From NCBI GenBank assembly GCA_019186825.1, contig JABARP010000003.1, positions 50,358-114,357 of the forward strand: a stretch of 64,000 bases of DNA, in the 5' to 3' direction. The notes beneath the pieces are model-generated. The model was not told the DNA's origin and ran no database searches. It saw only the letters and a list, made by a program, of their open reading frames with translations. The position numbers and the translations under genes are program-made. The DNA is from Pyrinomonadaceae bacterium. GTDB lineage: Bacteria > Acidobacteriota > Blastocatellia > Pyrinomonadales > Pyrinomonadaceae. Shown in pieces: positions 63,974-64,000 of the stretch. Numbering within the stretch: position 1 is the first letter of the stretch; each line of letters begins with the position of its first letter.

Positions 63974-64000
63974 CGATAGCTTTGTGTGGCGGCTTATTCT

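Noticed and set aside
1..64000. Mobile elements, CRISPR arrays, tRNA or rRNA genes
   Set aside because: No transposase or integrase motif, no regularly spaced repeats and no tRNA/rRNA-like segment was recognised in a manual read. A tRNAscan or CRISPR search could still find something small.

Overview
The window reads as chromosomal DNA of a moderately GC-rich, Gram-negative, free-living bacterium. The style (paired DUF3108-like domains, very large secreted beta-helix/Ig/cohesin proteins, many LuxR-type regulators, a long exopolysaccharide locus) suggests Acidobacteriota, perhaps class Blastocatellia. That placement is an impression from gene content, not a phylogenetic result. I saw no rRNA, tRNA, CRISPR array, transposase or phage gene.

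Layout. (1) 1-8.4 kb, almost all on the minus strand, is housekeeping: feoB (cut by the window edge) and feoA behind a Fur-box-like palindrome; a four-gene unit (lipoprotein, small Cys-motif protein, pyrF, DUF3108-like protein); glnA; rimO. (2) 8.5-21.6 kb holds a LuxR regulator, a giant 2922-residue secreted protein with beta-helices, Ig-like domains, a four-fold ~200-residue repeat, Calx-beta, two cohesin-like domains and a dockerin-like segment, and two divergently placed NarL-type regulators, one lacking the phospho-acceptor Asp. (3) 21.8-45.6 kb is a plus-strand surface polysaccharide locus: Wza-like export protein, Wzc-like tyrosine kinase, NeuB-NeuC-NeuA sialic acid genes, methyltransferase, glutamine-dependent AsnB, a Wzm/Wzt ABC exporter, an Fe(II)/2OG oxygenase, two tandem paralogous GT-B-like transferases, several GT2/GT4 glycosyltransferases, a Wzy-like polymerase and a CapK-like adenylate-forming enzyme.

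(4) 45.9-53.1 kb is the most interesting part: an apparently complete lasso-peptide (class II RiPP) cluster in the order B1 (PqqD-like leader binder), B2 (transglutaminase-like leader peptidase), C (Asn-synthetase-like cyclase with Cys2 replaced by Ser), A (a 55-residue precursor that has to be found by eye), K (HprK-like kinase), D (ABC exporter) and N (nucleotidyltransferase-like tailoring enzyme). The precursor has a textbook leader motif, but the core predicted by the usual Thr(-2) rule has no Asp/Glu at positions 7-9. A shifted register (Gly34 to Asp41 or Asp42) would restore a normal ring. The last residue is Pro, not the Ser that characterised HprK-type lasso kinases phosphorylate.

(5) 53.5-60.2 kb resumes polysaccharide/cell-surface functions: DegT aminotransferase, small phosphoglycosyl transferase, second O-antigen ligase/polymerase, TPR protein and a secreted GH30-like protein. 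(6) 60.2-64 kb is on the minus strand: a GT39-like mannosyltransferase, a GT2 enzyme and a radical SAM/SPASM protein. The surface genes appear to make, decorate and export one or more acidic, probably sialylated, polysaccharides. The lasso cluster sits inside this locus in the same orientation but is functionally self-contained.
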